The notes below the pieces were generated by a model. The model was not told the origin of the DNA. It was given only the letters and a program-made list of their open reading frames with translations, and ran no database searches. 6,801 bases of DNA from Rhizobiaceae bacterium (GTDB lineage: Bacteria; Pseudomonadota; Alphaproteobacteria; Rhizobiales; Rhizobiaceae). This document shows positions 1 to 6,044 of this stretch, piece by piece; the stretch's first letter is position 1; the number at the start of each line of letters is the position of its first letter. The position numbers and the translations under genes were made by a program. Location: contig CAJYRE010000041.1 of the NCBI GenBank assembly GCA_913776675.1, forward strand, positions 1 to 6,801, in the 5' to 3' direction.

Positions 1-408
1 TCGGGTGGTCAGCAGCAGCGCGTGGCGATTGCACGTGCGCTGATGCAGGCTCCAAAAATGCTGCTGGCCGATGAGCCAATTGCCTCGCTGGACCCGCTGA
101 ACGCCAAAATCGTCATGGATTCCTTGCGCGACATTAACGAGCGCGAAGGCATTACGGTGATCACCAATCTGCACACGCTGGATACGGCGCGGGCCTATTG
201 CGAGCGCATCATCGGCATGTCGGCAGGCCGTGTGGTGTTTGATGGTGGCCCGGATGATCTGACAGCGGAAGCCGTCAAGGCCATTTATGGCGCGGGTCAT
301 GACGGCAATGAAATTGATGAGAGCATGACCTCGACCGCAATCCGCCTGCCAGCAGTTCGGGATATTGCGGTTAGCTCGTCTGTCTCTATGGCGGCAACGG
401 CGGTCTGA
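1..408 (+). CDS. phnC: Phosphonate ABC transporter ATP-binding protein PhnC (5' end missing)
   Basis: This is the cytoplasmic ATPase that powers phosphonate uptake through PhnE1/PhnE2. The first 135 visible residues start inside the ABC signature ([14 protein letters not shown], visible residues 1-14). They continue with Walker B (MLLADEP, 20-26), the D-loop (SLDP, 29-32) and the switch histidine in NLHTLDTA (His58). Walker A and the Q-loop lie left of the window, so roughly half the protein is missing. [15 protein letters not shown] and the tail with DESMTST are typical of PhnC and separate it from phosphate (PstB) and amino-acid ATPases; this is family knowledge. The last ~25 residues are Ala/Ser/Val-rich and probably flexible. 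phnD follows after 99 nt in the same direction. In Sinorhizobium meliloti the equivalent gene is called phoC. The frame is open to the left edge. Confidence 0.95.
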   Translation, partial: SGGQQQRVAIARALMQAPKMLLADEPIASLDPLNAKIVMDSLRDINEREGITVITNLHTLDTARAYCERIIGMSAGRVVFDGGPDDLTAEAVKAIYGAGHDGNEIDESMTSTAIRLPAVRDIAVSSSVSMAATAV

Positions 409-473
409 AAAGAAATCGCATTGCCGCATGCTTCGCCCGCCCGCGTCAAAGGTAGTTTTCGAAAAGTCGATAA

Positions 474-491
474 GTTCAGCACCTGCTGAAC
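474..491 (+). promoter_or_regulatory. RNA hairpin just upstream of the phnD ribosome binding site
   Basis: GTTCAGC (474-480) and GCTGAAC (485-491) form a perfect 7-bp stem around an ACCT loop. No T tract follows, so it is not a terminator. It ends 4 nt before the AGGAG ribosome binding site (496-500) of phnD. Inference: it could be a 5' mRNA stabiliser for a processed phnD message or a modulator of phnD translation. A separate perfect 10-bp palindrome, TTTTCGAAAA (456-465), lies just upstream with no evident role. The rest of the 99-nt phnC-phnD gap shows no convincing promoter. Confidence 0.5.
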
Positions 492-507
492 GATCAGGAG
501 AGAGACC

Positions 508-1416
508 ATGTTGAAGAAGATCCTGCTTGCCTCTGTGACGCTGTTGTTACTGTCCGGTATGGCTGCTGCTGATGACCTCAAGGAATTCCGCATCGGCATT
601 CTCGGTGGTGAAAACGAAGCCGACCGCCTGCGCAATTACCAGTGCCTGTCCGATGACCTGAAAAAGGAATTCGGCTTCGAGAAGGTCTCGATGTTCCCGG
701 CCTCTGACTATGATGGCGTGATTCAGGGCCTGCTCGGCGGCACGCTTGATTTCGCCGAACTCGGCGCTGCTGGCTATGCCAAGGCCTATCTGGCCAACCC
801 AAAGGCTGTTGAGCCAATCCTCACCACTGTGCAGACCGATGGTTCGATGGGCTATTACTCCATCATGGTGGCCCGCAAGGACAGCGGGATGACCAAGGTC
901 ACCGACATCAAGGGCAAGAAGCTCGGTTTTGCTGATCCTGACAGCACCTCCGGCTACCTGATCCCGACCGTGACCCTGCCGGAAGCGCTGGGTGGCACGC
1001 CTGTGAAGAATTACGTTGCCTCCACCGGCTTTGGCGGCGGTCATGAAAATCTGGTTCTCGAAGTGCTGAAGGGCACGTTTGATGCTGGCACCACATTTGG
1101 CTCCGGCGTTGGCAATTTCAAGGATGGCTACACCTCCGGCAACCTGCGCAAGATGGTGGACAAGGGCATTCTCAACATGTCCGATCTGGTTGAACTCTGG
1201 AAGTCGCCGCTGATCCCGAATGGTCCGCTGGTGATCCGCTCGAACATCTCCGACGCCACCAAGGCCAAGATCACCGCCTTCTTCAAGGCGCTGCCTACCA
1301 AGGATGCAGCCTGCTTCTCTGCCATCGAAGGCGGCGAATACAAGGGTTATGCCGACGTGAACGTGAATTTCTATAAGCCGATCATTGATGCACGTAAGGC
1401 CACCATTGGCGGCTGA
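508..1416 (+). CDS. phnD: Phosphonate ABC transporter periplasmic substrate-binding protein PhnD
   Basis: PhnD captures phosphonates in the periplasm and delivers them to the PhnE permeases. The 302 residues begin with a signal peptide: KK at 3-4, a hydrophobic core at about 5-17, and an AAA|DD junction suggesting cleavage after Ala21. Family landmarks are GGENEADR (33-40) and FADPDSTSGY (141-150), whose Asp-x-Ser-Thr-Ser loop binds the phosphonate group in PhnD/PtxB/PhoD proteins, plus IPNGPLVIR (236-244). There are only two cysteines, Cys46 and Cys269, so a disulfide is possible. The length is usual for the family. The ATG is set by AGGAG at 496-500, 7 nt upstream, and by the signal peptide starting at Met1. 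The gene sits between a hairpin (474-491) and an intrinsic-terminator-like structure (1436-1472), which suggests separate control of its message. S. meliloti PhoD is the likely counterpart. Substrate range (2-aminoethylphosphonate, alkylphosphonates, phosphate or phosphite) cannot be read from sequence. Confidence 0.96.
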   Translation: MLKKILLASVTLLLLSGMAAADDLKEFRIGILGGENEADRLRNYQCLSDDLKKEFGFEKVSMFPASDYDGVIQGLLGGTLDFAELGAAGYAKAYLANPKAVEPILTTVQTDGSMGYYSIMVARKDSGMTKVTDIKGKKLGFADPDSTSGYLIPTVTLPEALGGTPVKNYVASTGFGGGHENLVLEVLKGTFDAGTTFGSGVGNFKDGYTSGNLRKMVDKGILNMSDLVELWKSPLIPNGPLVIRSNISDATKAKITAFFKALPTKDAACFSAIEGGEYKGYADVNVNFYKPIIDARKATIGG

Positions 1417-1435
1417 TTGTCTTCAATATCGCTTT

Positions 1436-1472
1436 GGCCGCCGGTGTGGATCGTAACCGGCGGCCCTTTTTT
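1436..1472 (+). terminator. Intrinsic terminator or attenuator between phnD and phnE1
   Basis: GGCCGCCGGT (1436-1445) and ACCGGCGGCC (1456-1465) make a perfect 10-bp GC-rich stem with a 10-nt loop, followed by C and six T (1467-1472). This is a textbook Rho-independent terminator, yet it lies within the transporter operon, 20 nt after the phnD stop and 24 nt before the phnE1 start. Inference: partial termination, or 3' protection of a processed phnD mRNA, would make the binding protein more abundant than the permeases. A TTG (1434) in the phnE1 frame reads through the stem, so a start called there would wrongly translate the terminator. Confidence 0.85.
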
Positions 1473-1496
1473 CATTGTCTTTTCAAAGAAGAACCG

Positions 1497-2459
1497 ATGA
1501 GTCTGATGACCGGACTGCCCTCACTCAGTGAACGCGGCGCAATTGTTGAGCAGCATTGGAATGCGCTGGCGAGAACCCGGCGGTTCTATACGCTGGTTGG
1601 TGTGCTGGTGTTGCTGGTGGCGCTTTCCGGTTCGCTGTGGTTTGCCAATGAGACCAATTCGGGAAAATTCTTCAATCGCTTGCCGCATGTGCTGGATTTT
1701 ACCGAAACGCTGGTTCCGCGCGATGGCATGGAAGTCTGGCGGGCCTTGTTTGATCGACCATCGCCTTATGATGATGGCAGTTTGAGGTATAATTATACCG
1801 AAGGTCGGCTCTACATCACGCACGACCTTTATATTCCCAAATATTTCTACAAGATGCTGGAAACGCTGAATATTGCCATCGTTTCCACGCTGTTGGGCGG
1901 TCTGCTTGGCTTTTGTTTTTGCTTTATGGCGGCACGCAACATGATGTCGAGCCGCTTGATCCGCTGGCCGGTGCGCCGTTTCATGGAACTGCTGCGGGCT
2001 TTCCCGGAGGTGGTCATTGCCGGGTTCTGCCTCGCCATCCTGTCGCTGGGGCCGATCCCGGCGATGATTGCCGTGTCGGTGCATACCATTGGCGCACTCG
2101 GCAAGCTGTTTTTCGAAGTGGTCGAAAATGCCGATATGAAGCCGGATGAAGGTTTGCGGGCTGTCGGTGCCACATGGCTGGAGCGGGTATGGTTCGGCAT
2201 TGTGCCGCAGGTCATGCCCAATTTCATCAGCTATGCGCTGCTGCGGCTGGAAATCAATGTGCGCGCCTCCACCATCATTGGTGCCGTGGGCGGCGGCGGT
2301 ATTGGTGAACCGTTGCGTCTGGCGATCAGTCAGGGCCATGCGGCCAAAACCCTTGCTATTGTCATGCTGTTGCTCACCACGGTGATTGCCGTCGATCAGT
2401 TTTCCGCCTGGTTGCGGCGCAAGCTGGTGGGTGAGCAAGCATTCCACGCTGTCGCTTGA
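1497..2459 (+). CDS. phnE1: Phosphonate ABC transporter permease PhnE1
   Basis: This is an inner-membrane permease subunit, expected to pair with PhnE2. Of its 320 residues, the N-terminal ~30 are cytoplasmic. A first membrane segment lies at about 32-50, followed by a ~70-residue polar, presumably periplasmic stretch and further segments near 123-145, 172-197 and 284-304. The EAA loop that docks on the ATPase is clear at about 218-241 (EGLRAVGATWLERVWFGIVPQVMP). It is followed by RASTIIGAVGGGGIG (256-270), highly characteristic of PhnE. I chose the ATG at 1497 because upstream in-frame codons run through the terminator. Only a weak AGAAG (1487-1491) precedes it, and an alternative ATG lies three codons on (1506). 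The poor ribosome site and preceding terminator both predict lower output than phnD. phnE2 follows after 11 nt. S. meliloti phoE is the likely counterpart. Confidence 0.94.
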   Translation: MSLMTGLPSLSERGAIVEQHWNALARTRRFYTLVGVLVLLVALSGSLWFANETNSGKFFNRLPHVLDFTETLVPRDGMEVWRALFDRPSPYDDGSLRYNYTEGRLYITHDLYIPKYFYKMLETLNIAIVSTLLGGLLGFCFCFMAARNMMSSRLIRWPVRRFMELLRAFPEVVIAGFCLAILSLGPIPAMIAVSVHTIGALGKLFFEVVENADMKPDEGLRAVGATWLERVWFGIVPQVMPNFISYALLRLEINVRASTIIGAVGGGGIGEPLRLAISQGHAAKTLAIVMLLLTTVIAVDQFSAWLRRKLVGEQAFHAVA

Positions 2460-2470
2460 GGGGATTGGCC

Positions 2471-3970
2471 ATGACAACACTCGACACCGCCGAGATGGAT
2501 CGCATCGCCGCCCGGCATCCCGAGATCTTCAAGCGCAGCCTGTGGCAGCGCTATCGCCTGCCGTTCGTGGTGGGTGGCATCGTGCTCTATCTGGTGTTTT
2601 GTTGGTGGTTCTTTGCGGTCGGCAAGGTCATTTCCACCGCCAACTGGGGCATTGCCGGCAATTATGTGGCCGATTGGGTTTCCTATGAAATCCGCCCGGA
2701 AATCAACATTGGCAATGATGGTGCGATCAGCATCAACTATTCGCGCTTTGACCCGATTGGTCCCAACCCCAACCCGGATTGGCTTATCACCAAAAAGGAA
2801 ATGATGACGCGCACCATGCAGGCCCCGGATGCAGCGCCTGCGCCTGCGCCCGCCGCCAAGGCGTCTGCCTTCAATTTCATGGGTGGAGCTCCCAAGACAG
2901 AGGATGTGCAGGCGCAAGCTGCCCCGGTGACGCGCCGCGAAGAGGTGATTACTGATGCGCTGGTCAACCTGGGCAAGCATGCTTCCATCAATGTGACGCC
3001 GGATCAGGTGGTGTTGGTGCGTGGAGCGGAGCAGGTCACTCTGACGCTCAACCGCCAAAAGGATGAAGTGCTGGCCAATGGACCGCTGCCGTCGTGGGTG
3101 GAGCAGCGCGAGCGCGGTGGCCGGGTGATGGCCTATTTCGGCTTTGATGGTTGGGCTGACATTAGCTCGGATCGGGTGCGGGTGCGCAATCGCTTCTTTG
3201 GCTGGGCCAATTTTGTGTTCGATACCAATTCGGCGTTTTTCGGCAAATCCGCAGGCGAGGTTTTGGGCCTGATCACCTCCGGCCCACGGCTTGACCCCAG
3301 CCAGTCCAATCTGTCGCTGGCGTGGAATGACATTCTCTATAATCCATCCTGGCAGCATCTGGATGTCTGGACCAAGCTTGCGCAAACGCTGGTGATGGCC
3401 TTTGTCGGCACCTTGTTTGCCTCCATCCTGTCCTTTCCGTTATCCTTCATTGCGGCCCGCAACATCACGCGCAACAAGCCGCTCAATCAGGCAACGAAGC
3501 GCTTTTTCGACTTCCTACGCTCGGTGGATATGCTGATCTGGGCGCTGTTTTTTACCCGCGCTTTTGGTCCCGGACCTCTGGCTGGTATTTCGGCGATTTT
3601 CTTCACCGACACCGGCACCTTGGGCAAACTCTATTCGGAAGCACTGGAAAATATTGACGATAAACAGCGCGAAGGCATGAAATCGGTGGGTGCATCGCCC
3701 CTTGCCGTGCAGCGCTTTGGCGTGCTGCCGCAGGTGCTGCCGGTGTTTGTCTCGCAAGCCTTGTACTTCTGGGAATCCAACACCCGCTCGGCCACCATTA
3801 TCGGTGCAGTCGGGGCAGGGGGTATTGGCCTCAAACTCTGGGAAGCCATGCGCACCAACCAGAACTGGGAAAATGTCTGCTATATGGTGTTGCTGATCCT
3901 GCTGGTGGTGTTTTTGTTCGATACCATCTCCAACATGCTGCGCTCGCGCCTGATGGGGACCAATCGATAA
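2471..3970 (+). CDS. phnE2: Phosphonate ABC transporter permease PhnE2, long form with a large periplasmic insertion
   Basis: This second inner-membrane permease subunit has 499 residues against about 260-320 for an ordinary PhnE. The first membrane helix is at about 31-51. A soluble, presumably periplasmic stretch of some 250 residues (52-300) follows, including a low-complexity Ala/Pro linker (about 118-152, with APAPAPAA at 121-128). The permease core then has helices near 305-328, 350-378 and 470-488. The EAA loop is at 401-424 (EGMKSVGASPLAVQRFGVLPQVLP), followed by RSATIIGAVGAGGIG (439-453), the PhnE hallmark also seen in PhnE1. The ATG at 2471 is preceded by GAGGGG (2458-2463), which overlaps the phnE1 stop and suggests translational coupling. 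S. meliloti phoT is the likely counterpart; rhizobial versions of this subunit are, as I recall, generally longer than E. coli PhnE. Membrane limits are by eye. The role of the insertion is unknown; contact with PhnD is one guess. Confidence 0.93.
   Translation: MTTLDTAEMDRIAARHPEIFKRSLWQRYRLPFVVGGIVLYLVFCWWFFAVGKVISTANWGIAGNYVADWVSYEIRPEINIGNDGAISINYSRFDPIGPNPNPDWLITKKEMMTRTMQAPDAAPAPAPAAKASAFNFMGGAPKTEDVQAQAAPVTRREEVITDALVNLGKHASINVTPDQVVLVRGAEQVTLTLNRQKDEVLANGPLPSWVEQRERGGRVMAYFGFDGWADISSDRVRVRNRFFGWANFVFDTNSAFFGKSAGEVLGLITSGPRLDPSQSNLSLAWNDILYNPSWQHLDVWTKLAQTLVMAFVGTLFASILSFPLSFIAARNITRNKPLNQATKRFFDFLRSVDMLIWALFFTRAFGPGPLAGISAIFFTDTGTLGKLYSEALENIDDKQREGMKSVGASPLAVQRFGVLPQVLPVFVSQALYFWESNTRSATIIGAVGAGGIGLKLWEAMRTNQNWENVCYMVLLILLVVFLFDTISNMLRSRLMGTNR
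2834..2851 (+). repeat. Three tandem hexamers encoding the Ala-Pro linker of PhnE2
   Basis: GCGCCT, GCGCCT and GCGCCC lie in tandem and encode three Ala-Pro pairs within the linker (PhnE2 residues 122-127). The copy number is small. In-frame hexamers could expand or contract by slippage without breaking the frame, so linker length may differ between strains (inference). Confidence 0.6.
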
Positions 3971-3982
3971 TATTTGCTGATA

Positions 3983-4000
3983 CCGTCATCAATATTTCAC
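3983..4000 (+). promoter_or_regulatory. Candidate Pho box (PhoB binding site) upstream of the DUF1045-phnM-phnN unit
   Basis: CCGTCATCAATATTTCAC matches 14 of 18 positions of the Pho-box consensus CTGTCAT-AAAT-CTGTCAC. The first half-site (CCGTCAT) is nearly perfect and the second (ATTTCAC) weaker; they are 11 bp apart, as expected for PhoB. It begins 12 nt after the phnE2 stop. A weak -10 candidate, TAGCGA (4011-4016), sits about 10 bp downstream, the normal distance for PhoB-activated promoters. Genes of this class are commonly under PhoB in rhizobia (established knowledge); that this site is used is inference. Confidence 0.6.
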
Positions 4001-4050
4001 GGCTTTCGGGTAGCGAAACAGCCTTGATTTATCCTCTTTGAGGGGGTCTT

Positions 4051-4157
4051 CTAGAGTTTGTCAGGGACAAGTGGAATCCGGTTTTCCCGAAAAGACAAAC
4101 TCAAACAAGGAAGTTTAGAGTCTGTCTGGTTCAATCTGAACCTGACAGACTCTAAAC
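4051..4157 (+). repeat. RIME-like intergenic mosaic element of two related palindromes
   Basis: About 107 bp of the phnE2-DUF1045 gap consists of two consecutive inverted repeats. The first pairs GAGTTTGTC (4054-4062) with GACAAACTC (4094-4102), with a possible inner GGGA/TCCC stem. The second is the 45-nt palindrome at 4113-4157. The left arms are diverged copies of each other: TAGAGTTTGTC (4052-4062) against TAGAGTCTGTC (4116-4126). Size, two-palindrome build and the CTAGAG...GGTTTTC(C)CGAAAA motif recall the Rhizobium-specific intergenic mosaic elements (RIME, about 108 bp) common in Rhizobiaceae; this comparison is from memory. It lies between the Pho box and the DUF1045 start, so it would be in that unit's 5' untranslated leader. 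Confidence 0.75.
4113..4157 (+). repeat. 45-nt near-perfect palindrome (right half of the RIME-like element)
   Basis: GTTTAGAGTCTGTC (4113-4126) pairs with GACAGACTCTAAAC (4144-4157) over 14 bp. One T/T mismatch (4127/4143) is followed by 6 more pairs, GGTTCA (4128-4133) with TGAACC (4137-4142), around an ATC loop. The arms total 21 nt with a single mismatch. No T tract follows, so this is not an intrinsic terminator. As RNA it would be a very stable hairpin about 45 nt before the DUF1045 start codon. Confidence 0.9.
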
Positions 4158-4187
4158 ATCTCCCTCATGTTGATTCCCACTCTGTTC

Positions 4188-4192
4188 GGGGA
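4188..4192 (+). promoter_or_regulatory. Ribosome binding site that fixes the DUF1045 start
   Basis: GGGGA lies 9 nt before the GTG at 4202. It supports that GTG over the far-upstream in-frame TTG at 4058, which would add 48 residues translated from the RIME-like repeat. Proteins of this family normally begin RYAIYF..., exactly where the GTG places the start. Confidence 0.65.
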
Positions 4193-4201
4193 CATTTTAC
4201 C

Positions 4202-4891
4202 GTGCGATACGCCATCTATTTCACACCGCCTCAAGGGCATGCTTTGACCGTTGCTGCAAGCCGCTGGCTGGGCCGTGATGCCTTTGCAGGGGCCACTGTG
4301 GAACAGGCCGCAGTGCCGGGCTTTTCAAACGACGAGATCATCGCGCTGACGGCTGATCCGCGCCGCTATGGCTTTCACGCCACCCTCAAGGCACCCTTCA
4401 GCTTGAAAGCAGGCGAGACAGAAGAGGGCTTGATTGACGCTTTTCAGGATTTTTGCGCGAAGACCGAGGCTTTTGACATTCCAAATGTGATTGTGGGCCA
4501 GCTTGGGCCTTTCTTTGCCGTGGTGCCAGATCAGGTCTATCCGCAATTGCAGGATTTTACCGCCTCTGTTGTGCAGCATTTTGAGCCGTTCCGCGCACCC
4601 TTGTCGGAGGCCGATATCGCCCGTCGCAAGCCGGAAAAGCTCTCGGAGCGCCAACGGCAATTGCTGGCGCAATGGGGCTATCCCTATGTGATGGAAGAGT
4701 TCCGCTTTCACATGACGCTGACGGGTCCGGTGGATGCGGCGCAAAGCCCCGCCATGCGCGATGCTCTTGAAAGCGTGTTTGCAGATTTTACCCACCGGGC
4801 GCTGCCGGTGTCCGGCCTTGGCCTGTTTGTTGAGCAAAGCCGGGGCGCGCCTTTTACTGTGTTGAGATGGTTGCCGCTGAAAGCGGCATAA
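4202..4891 (+). CDS. DUF1045 phosphonate-operon protein, 2H phosphoesterase superfamily
   Basis: This is a cytoplasmic enzyme candidate of 229 residues, the usual length for the DUF1045 family of phosphonate gene clusters. The two signature motifs of 2H phosphoesterases are present: HATL (His59-Leu62) and HMTL (His170-Leu173), in the contexts YGFHATLKAPF and FRFHMTLTGPV. Each supplies one catalytic histidine and a Thr that holds the phosphate. 2H enzymes open or hydrolyse cyclic phosphodiesters. In this setting the natural substrate would be the 5-phosphoribosyl 1,2-cyclic phosphate left by C-P lyase, handled by the unrelated PhnP in E. coli; no phnP is visible here. That role is inference. 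The start is GTG, with GGGGA at 4188-4192; the frame stays open upstream to 4055, but those codons run through an intergenic repeat. phnM follows after 10 nt, so the two are surely co-transcribed. Confidence 0.9.
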   Translation: MRYAIYFTPPQGHALTVAASRWLGRDAFAGATVEQAAVPGFSNDEIIALTADPRRYGFHATLKAPFSLKAGETEEGLIDAFQDFCAKTEAFDIPNVIVGQLGPFFAVVPDQVYPQLQDFTASVVQHFEPFRAPLSEADIARRKPEKLSERQRQLLAQWGYPYVMEEFRFHMTLTGPVDAAQSPAMRDALESVFADFTHRALPVSGLGLFVEQSRGAPFTVLRWLPLKAA

Positions 4892-4901
4892 AGGATGTCC
4901 G

Positions 4902-6044
4902 ATGTCGATTGAAACCGTATTGTCCAATGCCACCGTGGTGCTTGAAGATCGCCTTTTGCCCAACAGCACCGTTGTGGTGCGCGATGGGGTGATTGCAGAA
5001 ATTTCGGAAGGTGTAAGCAGCATTGGTGAGGATCTTGGCGGCGATTATCTGATCCCCGGCCTGGTGGAACTGCATACTGACCATCTCGAAACCCATTATT
5101 CACCCCGTCCCGGTGTGCGCTGGAACAAGACGGCGGCGATTCAGGCCCATGATGCCCAGATCGTCACCTCTGGCATTACCACCGTGTTTGATTGTCTGCG
5201 GATGGGGTCTGACGAAGACGGCGGGTTTCAGCACGGCGAAATGCGCGAGATGGCCGATGCCATTCAGGCCGCCGAAAAAGAAGATCGCCTGCGCGCCGAG
5301 CATCTGATTCACCTGCGCTGCGAAGTGGCCTCGGAAAATGTGCTGCAACATTTCGAGGATTTCCGCGAAGATCCGCATGTGCGGCTGGTGTCGCTGATGG
5401 ATCATTCACCGGGCCAGCGCCAGTTTCAGACCATGGAGCAATACACGCTGTATTACAAAACCAAGCGCGGCTTGACCGATGAGCAATTTGCCCGGTTTGT
5501 GGAAAGTCGTCTTGCTGCCTCCAGCCGCTATTCCGCCAAACATCGTGATACCTTGGCGGACATCTGCGCCGCGCGTGGTATCACTGTGGCAAGCCATGAT
5601 GATGCGACGCTGGCCCATGTGGAAGAGGCCAAGGGCCACGGGGTGAAACTGGCAGAGTTTCCCACCAGTCTGGACGCCGCCGATGCCTCCCATAAAGCAG
5701 GCATGAGCGTGTTGATGGGTGCGCCGAATGTGGTGCGCGGCGGTTCGCACTCCGGCAATATCGCCGCCACCGATCTCGCCGAACGCGGTGTGCTGGATGT
5801 GCTGTCTTCGGATTATATCCCGCTCAGCCTGCTTCATGCACCCTTCGTGCTGGCCGATCGCTATGAACATATCAGCCTGCCGCAGGCCTTGAGCATGGTC
5901 ACAGCCACACCGGCCCGCACCGTGAGCCTGAATGATCGTGGCCGGATTGCCGTTGGCCTTCGCGCTGATCTGGTACGGGTGCGCCGGGATTATGGCGTTC
6001 CTGTTGTGCGCGCCGTCTGGCGGCAGGGCAATAGGGTGGCGTGA
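4902..6044 (+). CDS. phnM: Alpha-D-ribose 1-methylphosphonate 5-triphosphate diphosphatase PhnM
   Basis: PhnM is a cytoplasmic, metal-dependent amidohydrolase-superfamily enzyme of the C-P lyase pathway (EC 3.6.1.63). It releases diphosphate from alpha-D-ribose 1-phosphonate 5-triphosphate to give the 5-phosphate used by the lyase PhnJ. The 380 residues are full length. Visible landmarks are the metal site HTDHLE (His58, Asp60, His61) and PRPGVRWN (69-76). Further likely metal or active-site positions lie in HLRCE (137-141), SLMDHSPGQRQF (164-175) and SHDDAT (231-236). GAPNVVRGGSHSGN (273-286) and SSDY (302-305) follow, with Asp304 the probable catalytic aspartate. All are typical of PhnM and I see no key residue missing. 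AAGGA (4891-4895) overlaps the DUF1045 stop and lies 6 nt before the ATG. The stop codon shares one base with the phnN start. Confidence 0.96.
   Translation: MSIETVLSNATVVLEDRLLPNSTVVVRDGVIAEISEGVSSIGEDLGGDYLIPGLVELHTDHLETHYSPRPGVRWNKTAAIQAHDAQIVTSGITTVFDCLRMGSDEDGGFQHGEMREMADAIQAAEKEDRLRAEHLIHLRCEVASENVLQHFEDFREDPHVRLVSLMDHSPGQRQFQTMEQYTLYYKTKRGLTDEQFARFVESRLAASSRYSAKHRDTLADICAARGITVASHDDATLAHVEEAKGHGVKLAEFPTSLDAADASHKAGMSVLMGAPNVVRGGSHSGNIAATDLAERGVLDVLSSDYIPLSLLHAPFVLADRYEHISLPQALSMVTATPARTVSLNDRGRIAVGLRADLVRVRRDYGVPVVRAVWRQGNRVA

Noticed and set aside
456..465. Perfect palindrome TTTTCGAAAA in the phnC-phnD gap
   Set aside because: Ten bases with AT-rich ends are expected by chance at some frequency, and no known operator matched; noted only.
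1418..1435. Possible Pho box after phnD (TTGTCTTCAATATCGCTT)
   Set aside because: Only about 10 of 18 consensus positions match and the second half-site is essentially absent; it also lies just ahead of a terminator.
1434..1496. Possible 21-residue N-terminal extension of PhnE1 from TTG 1434
   Set aside because: It would translate the terminator stem and T tract, lacks a ribosome binding site, and the normal PhnE1 N-terminus starts at ATG 1497.
1521..2480. Long minus-strand open frame (319 codons) opposite phnE1
   Set aside because: It is the mirror of phnE1: Gln/His/Arg-rich composition typical of antisense frames, while the plus strand encodes a clear permease with EAA motif.
2396..3385. 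Long minus-strand open frame (329 codons) opposite phnE2
   Set aside because: It has His/Arg/Gln-rich composition and spans the phnE1/phnE2 junction; the plus-strand permease explains this sequence.
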